Positions 51,407 to 61,568 of a stretch of 64,000 nt of DNA are shown in pieces. The first letter of the stretch is position 1, and each line of letters begins with the position of its first letter. The DNA comes from Incurvaria masculella (taxonomy: Eukaryota > Arthropoda > Insecta > Lepidoptera > Incurvariidae). Both the position numbers and the translations under genes were made by a program. The stretch spans positions 10,558,001-10,622,000 of the forward strand of contig OX335662.1 in NCBI GenBank assembly GCA_946894095.1. The letters are read 5' to 3'. Under the pieces are notes generated by a model. That model saw only the letters and a program-made list of their open reading frames with translations, searched no databases and was not told the origin of the DNA.

Positions 51407-52345
51407 CAGCAGGCCTATTCCTGGAATTCCGTAATCAGTAATCAGGAATCCTGAGTCTAGAAAACCGCGTGTATAGCGGTTTTCAGAGAGATTTTTCCGA
51501 CGGAAAACCTTAATTAAATTGAAATACCACGCTCCGGAATCTTTTCGCCGCTAACTAAACCGCTATTAAAGCTGTTCTGTTAGGAATACAGAAGACCTTT
51601 TCATGGATTTCCGTAATCAGTAATCAGAAATGCTGAGTCTAGAAAACCGCTTTCATAGCGATAAAACCGATTTTAAAGCGGCATTCCAGACTCAGGATTG
51701 CTGATTACTGATTACGGAATTCGAGGAATAGGCCTGCAGGAGTAAAGTCTTGAATCGAGGGTGTGGATTGAGCTGACGAAGAGATTGAGCTGACGGTTCT
51801 GCTTATTCGCTGGTGGCTGCAAAAACAGGTCAGCGAGCATCGCCAACTAAAATAGGTTACGGTCAGTCAACTGACTGGATACGCAAAAATACCCACGTGT
51901 GCGGAGACCTACCTCGACCGAGAGGGCGAGCGTGGATATTTTGGAACTTGGACACGACGGGGCGGAGCAGCGAGGATGGAAGGACGGAATTAGCAACCGC
52001 AACTGGTTTGTGCAGGGGGCGGAGTAATCACTTTTACATACAAAATCGGCAGCGCCGGAGAGTGGTTTCGCATATGAATTCTCGATTTCCAACGTAACGT
52101 GCAAGTGACAGCGAACACGTAAGAACTTCATAGGACGCCATTTTCTTACGACGCACATTCAATGTTGCGCGCCCAGCAGGCCTATTCCTGGATTTCCGTA
52201 ATCAGGACTCAGGAATCCTGAGTCTGGAATGCCGCTTTAAAATCGGTTTTATCGCTATAAAAGCGGTTTTCTAGACTCAGCATTTCTGATTACTGATTAC
52301 GGAAATCCAGGAAAAGGTCTTCTGAATTCCTAAGAGAACGAACTA
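51407..52345. mobile_element. Composite foldback of family F around a 433-bp centre
   Basis: 51407-51739 contains F-type arms starting CAGCAGGCCTATTCCTGG. 51585-51739 is the near-perfect inverse of 52174-52345 (shared CAGAAGACCTTTTC.TGGATTT and ACCGATTTTAAAGCGGCATT). The centre 51740-52173 is not repeated elsewhere in the window and has a 94-codon open frame (51813-52097) with no recognised motif. Confidence 0.75.
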
Positions 52346-53209
52346 CATTTTTACCGCTAACTCATGGCTACGCTGTCCCCATACGCCTCCCCCGTCCTAC
52401 CGTGCTCGCTGGGGCAGAGGCCCTTCGTTCCATTTAACCGTATGGACAGATAGGTAGACAATTTTTTGATTTATTTCCCGTTTTCGAGTTTACAACTAGA
52501 AGCGCCATCAGAGTCAAAAATCATACAAGAGACCGTTTCAACTCGTTTTTCCCTCTAGCCTATGGTGTCGCCTTCATGAAATTTTTATTTTCCCGCTCTC
52601 AGTTGTAATTCTTTATCAACAAACGTTTTGCTATCTACATTATTCATAACATACTCATGTTACTATTTATAACCAAATATATGTCTTGAATACACACAAA
52701 ACATTACGCGAATCAGGTAATTTAAAATTGCAACTTTCGTATTAATCCTCACCTCAGAGATCTTTTTCTTAACCTGGTATCACTCAGTTATCCGTCGCAT
52801 TCTGTTGCATGAGAGCGAGAGGGACCTAAATAGGAAAATCATGTTTGCTAGAAAGGGCACGCACTTGTCTGAGAGAACACCATCCTCCGGCGAACGCGAT
52901 ACACACACACTCACACCACAAATGCATGACTGACAGAGACATATAGTCAAGTACTTCATAGAATGTACGTATGCTAGAAAGAGATACCGGCTTTTCCGAT
53001 AGTTTTGTCGTTCAATGTCGGATATCACGATAACGACACCGCGCCGTACGCCATACTGCCACACATATCACCATAATATAACGCCATTTGATAAAATTTT
53101 GATAGCGAACCTGTGATATGTGATTCTATCTTCCGTCTTGGCTTTCACGTAATCGTTTTTACATGTTTACACTAGAAACGACGGCATAATTCTTCCTTTA
53201 AATTTAATT
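52346..53209. other. Unassigned stretch
   Basis: Nothing recognised; a short (CA)n at 52910. Confidence 0.35.
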
Positions 53210-53268
53210 TTGTTAAAATATGACATTATACGATCTGCATATTAGACGTTCTGCCGTTCCCCACTTTA
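53210..53268 (-). repeat. End fragment of the CGTATAAT foldback
   Basis: TTGTTAAAATATGACATTATACG, ATCTGCATATTAGACG, TTCTGCCGTTCCCCAC is the inverse of 37911-37975. Confidence 0.75.
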
Positions 53269-53601
53269 TTCTACCATAGACCTATACAATCGGCAAACAC
53301 GCGCGAACGCCGTGACGGGTGTTTCGAAACTGACAGCTCAGGTACTCTAAATTGTTCGAATTAGAGTACGCAGTGTCAACGCAAGGGAACATCTAAATGT
53401 TTTCTTTATATCGATGACTTTGACATCGCTTACACATTCACACCGATATCCTATTTTCGATAGTAAAGAAGGTTCTGGCAGGACACTTATTACTTACGGA
53501 GTGTGTTGTGTTAATATAATTCCAGTTGATTTGGTATGAGCCATTCTTGACCAGTTACATAAGAAATATTTATATGACTAAGTATTCTATAAAAAATCAC
53601 A

Positions 53602-53895
53602 TTTCCGTCTTGGATAGGAATGATAACGGTATCCATATCCGAGATTCAAGTAAAAGTATAGGTCCCCTTACTTACTTATTAGGTTGTAGGGTTAATCCCG
53701 CCCGGGTTGGTACCTTCGCATTGAATGAACGATGGTCGAAGCGGCTTTGAAAATTGTCCGTGTTTTTCATCCAGTTCACTGTAGCCGAACAATATAAAGA
53801 AGGTCCTGGCGTGGCACCTAGTTCACATGTGGTGTCCTAGGCTAATATCTGACGGTCAGTTTGGTATTAGCCATCCATGTAGTCACATAAAAAAA
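53602..53895 (+). repeat. 5S-headed SINE
   Basis: A 5S box-C-like remnant GTCTTGGATAGGAATGAT (53609-53626) precedes ATCCATATCCGAGATTC and the body (GGTTGGTACCTTCGC, CGATGGTCGAAGCGGC, CAATATAAAGAAGGTCC, CACCTAGTTCACATGTGG). It ends in AGCCATCCATGTAGTCACATAAAA. Confidence 0.7.
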
Positions 53896-54272
53896 AGGTT
53901 TCTGTAGTTGTATTCATGTTGATGCACCTGTTGAAAGTTTAAATTTAAAACAGATTTAAATATGAACGAAAACATTATTTTTTGCTTGAATACATCTTCT
54001 ATCCAGGATTATATACATTCTTTGTGATTTCAATGTTGCTGTTCGTTGTTGTAATATAAAAGAGTATGAACATTCCTCTGATTTCCAAAGCCAGAGGAAT
54101 TTCTGATTGCCATACCTGGAAAGTAACCGATCTCGTAGAAATATTAATATAGCGGGTAGGGGAAAGGGTAAAATATGTAGACGGATCGAGAAAGATACTT
54201 ATCCGTTATTGGATTTTCTTTGCCTTCGATGAAAATACTCCAACGGTTGTTGAGACCATGCTGAAACGGAAA
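53896..54272. other. Unassigned stretch
   Basis: Nothing recognised. Confidence 0.35.
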
Positions 54273-54597
54273 AAACCGGCCAAGTGCGAGTCGGACTCGC
54301 ACACGAAGGGTTCCGTACCATCGCACAAGATTTACAAAAAAAACACGTTTTTTGTATTTTTTTAATTATTAATTATTATTATTTTAATTTTAATTATTTA
54401 ATTATTATTATTTTATGATTTTACCTATTTGTTGTTATAGCGGCAAAATAAATACATAATCTGTGAAAATTTCAACTTCCTACCTGTTACGGTTCATGAG
54501 ATACAGCCCTGTGACAGACGGACGGACGGACGGACGGACAGCGGAGGCTTAGTAATAGGGTTCCGTTTTCACCCTTTGGGTACGAAACCCTAAAAAA
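54273..54597 (+). repeat. Family L copy, best-preserved head
   Basis: CCGGCCAAGTGCGAGTCGG and ACTCGCACACGAAGG with GGTTCCGTACC at 54309-54319. Then an expanded TTAATTATTATT block, AGATACAGCCCTGTGACAG, (GGAC)n, GGGTACGAAACCCTAAAAAA. Confidence 0.9.
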
Positions 54598-54906
54598 GTG
54601 ATACGCACGATGTGTATCGAGTCACTCAATCTCGTGTAGGCGTTCGTTGAAACTGAAATTGCCTTTATACACTTAGGCGCGGATCCCGGAATTCGCTAAG
54701 GGTAAGTGGATCTCTAAGTTTCAAGAAATTAAACCTAATGGTCACCGCCCTAGTAATTTAGAGTGATGAACCGTGCTACTTACGTGGAGGTCCATGTAGG
54801 AGCAGTCGATTTATTGTTTTGTTGTAATCATTCATCAGATGATCGAGTTCTATACAATGGCTCGAGCCTGATTGAATTTTGAAATATGTTTCTGATATTT
54901 TGCACA
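54598..54906. other. Unassigned stretch
   Basis: Nothing recognised. Confidence 0.35.
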
Positions 54907-54910
54907 TTAA

Positions 54911-55381
54911 GGCGCTAGGACTAGCCAACTACTCGCGCCATACAAATGCACTTTTTAACAAATGTAATAATATGTAGTGAAACGCTTCAGCAAATCCAAA
55001 TAGAACTCCAGACTGATAATGGATTGTTAATATTTTTTTATTCCATCATTCATTTAAATAATAATAAAAATAAAAAAGTTGATTTTTCTCATTAGAAATC
55101 TGAAAGTAATTCAATTTCTAGATATAAGCAAAAACAGCATATATGCATAAACAAAAAATTCCATTTGCTTTTAGATTTCTACATTTAGTCAAAAAAGTTC
55201 GGAAATGGACACCGTTTCCGCAATGTATTTTGTATAGAAAAAGGAAACATACATTAACGAAAATAATTCGATTCCTAGACAAGGAATCATATATTGTAAG
55301 AATGACACTTATAATCGTCAGACTTAGTTAGTTAACTTGGGGTGCCTCGTCTAACTTTGCGATTTGGCTAGTACCAGGCCC
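54911..55381 (+). mobile_element. Element T copy 2, TTAA duplication
   Basis: 471 bp with imperfect inverted ends (GGCGCTAGGACTAGCCAA; inverse GGGCCTGGTACTAGCCAA). TTAA on both sides (54907-54910, 55382-55385), as for piggyBac-type elements. Non-coding. Confidence 0.8.
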
Positions 55382-55475
55382 TTAAATGAATCAACTCAGA
55401 ACTACGTCTGTAAGTTTTGAAATTTTTTGATTACTTAACTTATATCCATGATATCTGCCCTGACGAATACTGTTC

Positions 55476-55732
55476 GATGGTTCGGAATCCATGTAAAACT
55501 GTAGTAATTCTTCCCCTATTTAGTTAGATTAGGTTAGGTAAGGTTAGTTCAGATTATGTTGGTAATATCGCATTGTATGATAAGATGGTTGGAAGAATTT
55601 TTTCCATCCAATTCAATATGCTGGAATCAAGGGGACTGGCACGGCACCTAATTCCTTCGGGAAAGCAGTTTGTTGGGCTAATACCATAAGTTGGGTTGTG
55701 GTATTAGCTATTCGTGACCAGTTACATAAAAT
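55476..55732 (+). repeat. Degenerate SINE copy
   Basis: ATGGTTCGGAATCCATGTAAA, TGGTAATATCGCATTGTATG, CTGGCACGGCACCTAATTCC and GTGACCAGTTACATAAAA. The central part is replaced by TTAGATTAGGTTAGGTAAGG. Confidence 0.6.
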
Positions 55733-55974
55733 AACGTAAATCAACACCGATTTACGTCGTAAATCTGCGACTTTTGCTTTTTCCACGTCGGTGGTTTAAC
55801 CAATCGACCCAGATGCTCAAATACTGACTTGCTTACTCCGTCGCCGAAATTTTCCCCGAAACATTTATGAAACATTCTGGCTGAGTGGGTCCGAAATATT
55901 AGGCAGATTCAACCATTACGGCGCGTTAGGTGAAAATTATACATGAATTATATGCAGAATTAATATTGTTGTTT
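55733..55974. other. Unassigned stretch
   Basis: Nothing recognised. Confidence 0.3.
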
Positions 55975-56400
55975 TATGGAATTACTAGCTGAAGTACCCG
56001 GCTCTGCTCGGGACAGTGTCGTTTCGGAATAATGTCGGGCTGAATTATTTTCCCGCAATTATATAAGTTCCCCACACAAACTTTCGTCCTCTATTTCACC
56101 GCTTTCGAGTTTAAAGTTTGCCACAAAAGCTAGTATATGTCCTTTGCCGAAGCCCAAATTATCTACCGAAATTCATCAAAATTGGTCAACCGATTTAGGG
56201 ATGAAAAAGCAACAGACGGACTGAGTTTACTTTCGAATTTATAATATGGACTAGCTGAGGTACCCGGCTCCACACGGGTCGATGTCGGTGTGGACTGATG
56301 TCGGGCTAAATTATTCCCTGGATATTATGTGAGTTCCCTAAATAGGATTTCATCCCCTATTGCACCGTCTTGAAGTTCAACTTTCGCCACAAAAAGTAAA
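55975..56400 (+). repeat. Two family H copies in tandem, second truncated
   Basis: First 55975-56235: GAAGTACCCGGCTCTGCTCGGG, TGTCCTTTGCCGAAGCCC, AATTGGTCAACCGATTTAGGG, AATTTATAATATGGA. Second from 56252 (CTGAGGTACCCGGCTCC), cut off at 56400 by a jockey 3' end. Confidence 0.7.
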
Positions 56401-56600
56401 CTATGGAATCGAGTCCCTGCCGAGGTATTTCCCTCAAAGTATAACCTCGGATCCTTCAAACATGGTGTGATGAAGTATTGTTCGGGCCGGCATAGTTTTT
56501 GTAGCCCCCGTGAAACTTCGAGAGCTCATGGGCGGCGTCGGGAACTCTTCTCTAATGTAAGGTCCTGGCGTACGCCATATGCCGCGCTAAAAATAAAAAA
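56401..56600 (+). pseudogene. Jockey-like LINE 3' end
   Basis: CTATGGAATCGAGTCCCTGCC, GGTATTTCCCTCAAAG, GTGTGATGAAGTATTG, CGCCATATGCCGCGC and an A tail; about 200 bp matching the 3' part of 39926-40604 with substitutions. Family L follows directly. Confidence 0.8.
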
Positions 56601-56851
56601 ACCAGCCAAGCGCGATTCGGACTCGCACACGAAGAGTTCCGTACTATCGCACAAGATTTAATCAAAAAAAAATCACGTTTTTTGGGGGTGATTTTTTTAC
56701 AATACCGATTTGTATTTATTTTGACGCTATAACGGCAAAATAAATACAAACTGTGAAATTTTCATGAGATACAGCCCTGTGACAGATGAACGGACAGCGG
56801 AGGCTTAGTAATAGGGTTCTCTTTTCACCCTTTGAGCGTGGAACCCTAAGA
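56601..56851 (+). repeat. Family L copy
   Basis: CCAGCCAAGCGCGATTCGG, GAGTTCCGTAC, GAGATACAGCCCTGTGACAG, GAGCGTGGAACCCTAAG. Confidence 0.8.
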
Positions 56852-56884
56852 AGGGTTATAGAAGGAAAAATAGTGACGAACGAC

Positions 56885-57085
56885 GGTTGGTATCATCGCA
56901 TTGAATGAACGATGGTCGAAGCGGCAATGAAAATTGTCCGTGTTTTCCATCCAGTTCAATCAAAGGTCCTGGCATGGCACCTAGTTCCTATGTGGTGTGT
57001 TAGGCTAATACCTACTGACTGACCTACTACTGACTAATACTGTGACTGGATATGTATTAGCCATCCATATCCAGTCACATAAAAA
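56885..57085 (+). repeat. 5S-type SINE body, 5' truncated
   Basis: GGTTGGTATCATCGCATTG, CGATGGTCGAAGCGGCAATG, CACCTAGTTCCTATGTGG, CCATATCCAGTCACATAAAAA. Confidence 0.75.
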
Positions 57086-57127
57086 AAAACATGGTCCAGC
57101 GAGTATGGAAGGACGAAATGAGATTCG

Positions 57128-57220
57128 TATGGCAGCAGCGTAGCCACGAGTTAGTCCAAAACGTCTAACTGTAGTTAGTTTGCTTACAAATTCGGGACGC
57201 GGAAAATCGAACGTTTCCTG
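57128..57220. repeat. Short repeat shared with 30385-30480
   Basis: GGCAGCAGCGTAGCCACGAG, TTACAAATTCGGGACGCGG. Confidence 0.5.
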
Positions 57221-57301
57221 GACTAAATAGCGTCCACGTGTTCTTACGTGCGGTTGGAAGTCAAGAAAATCAATGATCAACGAGTTCGTAACTGAACTGG
57301 G

Positions 57302-57418
57302 CGTGTATTCTTGGCATTCAGTCATTGCGGATTCAGTAGAATTAACCGTTATGTCAAAGTAAATTCTTCTTCTGTTAACTCTACTGAATCCGCAATGACT
57401 GAATGCCAAGAATACACG
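57302..57418. repeat. Perfect-arm hairpin (45-bp arms, 27-nt loop)
   Basis: 57302-57346 and 57374-57418 match in 44 of 45 positions. The arms contain CATTCAGTCATTGCGG, reminiscent of the ends of foldback family F. Confidence 0.9.
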
Positions 57419-57435
57419 TCCTGAACTTCCTTAGC

Positions 57436-57961
57436 CAGAGGTACCAACGGAACTCTATTACTAAGCATCCGCTGTCAGTCCGTCCATCCGTCCGTCCGAT
57501 TGTCACAGGGCTGTATCTCATGAACTAGCTAGGCAGCTGAAAATTTCACAGAGTATGTATTTATTTTGCCACTCTCCCATAGCATAGGGAATCCAATTTT
57601 GGGAGACAGGGATCCTACAAAATGTAATTACTATAATTATAGTATTAAGCAAAAATATTATTGAATAAATAAAATACAACACAATACAATAAATAAATAC
57701 CTACTTACATGCCTACATTATCTGAAACCTGCTGTTCTGTTTATTATTCCTGTTCATGTACTGAACTTGCTTGGTAAGTGAAATAAAGATTTTGTTAATA
57801 TTATTATTTTGCCGCTATAACAGCAGATAGGGGAAATTAAAAATATAATATAAAATTAAGGGTGGCCCCCATACAAAAAACGGGATTTTTTTTGTTTTAT
57901 CTCGTGCGATGGTACGGAACCCTTCATATTCGAGTCAGACTCGCACTTAGCTGGTTTTTGT
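57436..57961 (-). repeat. Family L copy interrupted by a LINE 3' end
   Basis: Left part to TTTATTTTGCC (57571); right part from TTATTTTGCCGCTATAAC. The remainder has GGTACGGAACCC and GACTCGCACTTAGC. Confidence 0.85.
57572..57803 (+). pseudogene. LINE 3' UTR insertion with TTATTTTGCC duplication
   Basis: 232 bp, ending GAAATAAAG..TTAATATTA (poly(A) signal and TTA-type tail). TTATTTTGCC is present on both sides (57562-57571, 57804-57813); the outermost bases could belong to the tail. No coding sequence left. Confidence 0.7.
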
Positions 57962-58404
57962 ATGCCAAAGTGCCTACGCCACACCCATACAGAGGAGTAT
58001 CGGTTTCTACTCCCGCTCTTTCATGCTTCCATGGACCCACAAACCCCCCCCCCCCCCGAATAAAGGCCACTGCCCTCAACCGTTTAAAACCCCTACCGTA
58101 TTCCTCTCATGATTCCGACTCTTTTTTCGTTCGCACCCAATGGAGGGCCCACTGGCCGGGTGTGCGTAATCTTTCGCAGCGCGTCCGTTTATTCGCGCGA
58201 AATTACACAAAAACATGGCCGTCCGCAGTGACGCGCCCGCGGTCGCCATCGCCGACTTAATTAAAACAATCCTTATCTGGAGCGGCAGTCGCCTGGTACA
58301 CGGGATCCGTGGCTCTGCCCGACGAATTTACCAAGTTACCATTTGTTACCGAAAATCGAGACTGCAATATTTGATAATTGTATGTATTTAATCTCATTAA
58401 TTTC
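57962..58404. other. Unassigned, GC-richer, with C12 run
   Basis: Poly-C at about 58047-58058. 58130-58320 is repeat-free and GC-richer (GACGCGCCCGCGGTCGCC). No exon recognised. Confidence 0.35.
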
Positions 58405-58650
58405 AGTTTCAGCGACATCTACATTTGAAGCATTGTAATCAGATTTTGAAAATAATCTAAAAAAAGATTTGGTTGTGACATTCGTCGGAAGCAGGATTCG
58501 GACCTGCGGCTAAGGCATTTTGACTGTAATGATTGAGTTATCAAACTTATTGCTGTCGTCACCAAAGCCGTTTTTGGTATCGCAGGTTCGAATCCTGCTT
58601 CCGACGAATGTCACGGCCAATACTTTTTCAGATTATTATCGCTGAAACTC
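58405..58650. repeat. SINE-C palindrome with two tRNA-like T arms
   Basis: Left arm 58405-58508 (minus) and right arm 58578-58650 (plus) are inverted copies of a segment containing GCAGGTTCGAATCCTGC and TTCCGACGAATGTCACG. Only one side extends into a tRNA-like GATAACTCAATCATTACAG stretch. Confidence 0.7.
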
Positions 58651-58795
58651 AATACTGCAATATTTGTTAACTAATAATCAAGACCGATATATTTGTCACC
58701 GAAAAATCAAGACTAATGTATTTGTTACCGAACATCCAAGACTTAGTTGTTACCGAAATATTAAGGTGATGTATTTGTTACCGAATTTCGAACTA
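58651..58795 (+). repeat. Short imperfect tandem repeat
   Basis: CAAGAC..ATATTTGT.ACCGAA-type unit of 30-38 bp repeated about four times. Confidence 0.6.
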
Positions 58796-59360
58796 CCGGC
58801 CCCTGAAAAAAAACGAAAACCTTTGGCCGTTGTCGGACTGAGAGCATTGCGCTCTAGATAACATTAAACTGTCTAAAGTTAACAGGAGTAATTAAAAATG
58901 CGTTTGTAATTATAAAGATTAAATCTTCTAACCTTTTAAAGTACCGATCAGAAAAGAAACAATAGAAATTCGATAATGGCGAACAGAAATTTAACTAGAC
59001 CGCAGACTTCACAGGAAAAATTACCACTATGCTATAAAGTTAGACGTAAATACCCTGGTAATACGTATAGCAACCGACAATGTTATTCATTTTGGACTCC
59101 CGAAAACTTGAACTAGAAATAGCTGTCGAAGGAGTTTATTACGACGTAATAAGAATCGCCAAAATTAGAAGATATGGATAAGGGATAGAGAATAACGGAA
59201 ATTATAGATTAATACATTTTAATTTCAAACCATTTCATGCTCATATTCTATGTTAATTTTTTTTTATGATTTTTATCAAACCAGAGACTTACAGTTTTAT
59301 CTTCAAATTATAACAAGACCTTCTATCTACATATTTTTTATTTTGAGAATATCAGGACAG
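58796..59360. other. Unassigned stretch
   Basis: A 33-codon ATG frame at 59082-59183 (MLFILDSRKLELEIAVEGVY start) has no recognised homologue and is probably chance. Confidence 0.3.
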
Positions 59361-59903
59361 GGGGTCGCTTTCATAAAGTCCAAAAAAAATAAGGTCCAAA
59401 ACCCAGAACATCCAAAAGTATGTATTTTTGCATATATTAATAAATGAAAATATTATAATCTAACCTAACCTAACCTATTTGAAAAAGTTCCGTATTCATT
59501 AGTGTTTTGGACGGTATGGGTTTTGGACCTTGAGGTTTTTGGACTTTATGTTGCGTCCCCAGGACAGGGACGTTTTTCTCACTTTATAACATAATCAAAT
59601 ATTGTTTTACTTACGGCCTTGTGAAATAAATTGCAATCAGGTGCTAACCTAGTACCCTGGTACTAAAGCGTGTGATTTTTCCCTCAAGGTTGTGACACAG
59701 GGGACGTATCATAAAGTCCAGAAAGCACAAATTCCAAAACCCATACCGTCGGAAACACTTATGAATACGAATATTTTCAATTTTGTTAGGTTACGTTAGA
59801 TTAGGTTAGATTATATGCATGTTATAATACAGGCTAAAAATATATACTTTTGGACGTTCTGGGTTTTGGACATTATGCTTTTTGGACTTTATGAAGGCGA
59901 CCC
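59361..59903. repeat. Inverted pair of ~200-bp elements with TTAGG-like tracts
   Basis: 59361-59560 and 59701-59903 are inverse copies: GGTCGCTTTCATAAAGTCC and CCAAAACCCAGAACATCC against GGACGTTCTGGGTTTTGG and GGACTTTATGAAGGCGACC. Each copy has its own imperfect terminal inverted repeats. Copy A has CTAACCTAACCTAACCTA; copy B has GTTAGGTTACGTTAG. Confidence 0.8.
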
Positions 59904-60362
59904 GTGATACATACCACAATTACACGAGGTAACAAAATCCTACACCTTTTGTGACATTCTGGAAAATGTAGGACCCTCTCTGTGCACAGGGTCATTGTTA
60001 TATGAAATAAAAAGGCGTTATTTATAACGAATGCAGCATCTGGATTCCTCGTACTCAGCGCAACATTCATGAGACATTTGTTATGAAAATTAAAAGCCTT
60101 CGTTTGACGGATCCGAAACAAAGGCCATGTTTTATTAATGCTGCGCTGCCTCTCCGACTTAAGGTTGGAAACAAATGTACGCGTACTTTCATGGAGGTAA
60201 ACTAGGTTCAGATTTCACCAGATCAAGAAGGCAAGACCACATGCCACATTTGCGTACTTTAAGCTTGTATGGATTTCGAAACGATCAATCACAAAATTAA
60301 CTCGGCGGAGTGATTCGATAGGAACGAATGAGCAACATTAACTGTTCTCTTCTTCCGGCATA
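59904..60362. other. Unassigned stretch
   Basis: Nothing recognised. Confidence 0.35.
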
Positions 60363-60640
60363 TAAAAAATTCGGCCAAGTGCGAGTCGGACTCTCACACG
60401 AAGAGTTCCGTGCCATCGTATTAGATTTAACACAGTTTTTTGTGTTTACTTTTAGTATTTTTTTTTATTTCACTTATTTGTTGTTATAGCGGCAAAATAA
60501 ATACACAATCTGTGAAAAATTCAGCTGCCTACCTATTACGGTTTATGAGATACAGCCCTGTGACGAATGGATGGACGAACGGACAGCGGTGGCTTAGTAA
60601 TAGGGTTCCGTTTGTACCTTTTGGGTACGGAACCCTAAAA
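60363..60640 (+). repeat. Family L copy
   Basis: TTCGGCCAAGTGCGAGTCGG, GAGTTCCGTGCC, GAGATACAGCCCTGTGACG, GGGTACGGAACCCTAAAAA. Confidence 0.85.
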
Positions 60641-61136
60641 ATGCTGCCCGTTCGTTTGAAGTTCCGTGACCAAATGTGGACAGCGGGTTCATTTGACGGA
60701 ATAACAATTTCGATATCGAATTAATACATTTTTTGTTATTTTTTTCCCTCTAGAATGACATCCCAAATGAATGAATTCGACTTTGTCTCATTCCACCTGT
60801 CTGTTTTTCTTTCTGACTAATGACTATTAACTTATGTAACCATTAAAAATACTCTCCTGATTATGATATAATTTTATCCATGGATACCTAACTTTATTGG
60901 TAAATCGAATAATGCTTACGCCATTTTGATGTCGTTTTTATCGATAGCAGCATTTATTTCTCTACTAACTTAATGCTACTTATGCTGCAACACCTAAAGT
61001 GTGGTTAACTTGGCATATATTATGAGAGAATTCGGAACATAACCGGCTCTTTCTCACCCCTTAAATTGCTGCAGAGTGTACTTCAGCGAGATAACTCACG
61101 AAAATCCGAGAGTACCCTTCCTTTCTTATTGTAAAG
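60641..61136. other. Unassigned; ends in a pyrimidine tract
   Basis: Repeat-free. The last bases (CCCTTCCTTTCTTATTGTAAAG) resemble a 3' splice site. Confidence 0.35.
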
Positions 61137-61244
61137 GCCCAAAATGTACCTCTTCAAGATCCGTCTAAGGACACTCACTTCAAGTGTTCATGGAAAGAGT
61201 TTTATAAGTTGCTAACTACGAACACCTTTAGCGTCGTTGAAAAG
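61137..61244 (+). CDS. Candidate internal exon (unidentified, 36 codons)
   Basis: Preceded by a good pyrimidine tract and AG (61135-61136), followed by AAG|GTAAGA, a near-consensus donor. The segment is 108 bp, exactly 36 codons in phase 0 at both ends, fully open: AQNVPLQDPSKDTHFKCSW then KEFYKLLTTNTFSVVEK. I do not recognise the protein. The frame is open for some 60 codons in all (61095-61279), so it may be a remnant of something longer. The acceptor has AAAG, not the favoured CAG or TAG, which lowers confidence. The flanks are repeat-free for several hundred bases. Confidence 0.35.
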
Positions 61245-61568
61245 GTAAGATGGTGTGGTATATATTTGTAAGAAAGCGTGCTGACCTTTTAGACTAGGAG
61301 GTTGCGACAAAAATTTATACAATAACGTAAATATCTGAAACTGAGTTCACTGGATAAAGACCCACTGTCTGAAGCTAAATGTGTTAGTCAGCCTGCGCCA
61401 AGTGCTTGCGTTGCCTAGATAAGTCGCCTGAGACAGTAATTATCGTTTCAATAATAATATGTAGGATAAGGTAATTGGCTGCAACTAACGCAGCATGAAA
61501 GTATCAGTAAATACTTATTTAGTAATACCAAATCAGAACAAATCTTTGGTAGCATTTCGTAGTTAAAA
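61245..61568. other. Unassigned stretch
   Basis: Nothing recognised. Confidence 0.35.

Noticed and set aside
57005..57409. 134-codon minus-strand open frame
   Set aside because: Crosses a SINE tail, a shared repeat and a hairpin; no protein motif.
57862..58260. 132-codon plus-strand open frame
   Set aside because: Begins inside family L and runs through a poly-C stretch; low-complexity peptide, no splice context.
59082..59183. 33-codon ATG frame
   Set aside because: Protein-like composition but too short, with no splice sites or known relatives.
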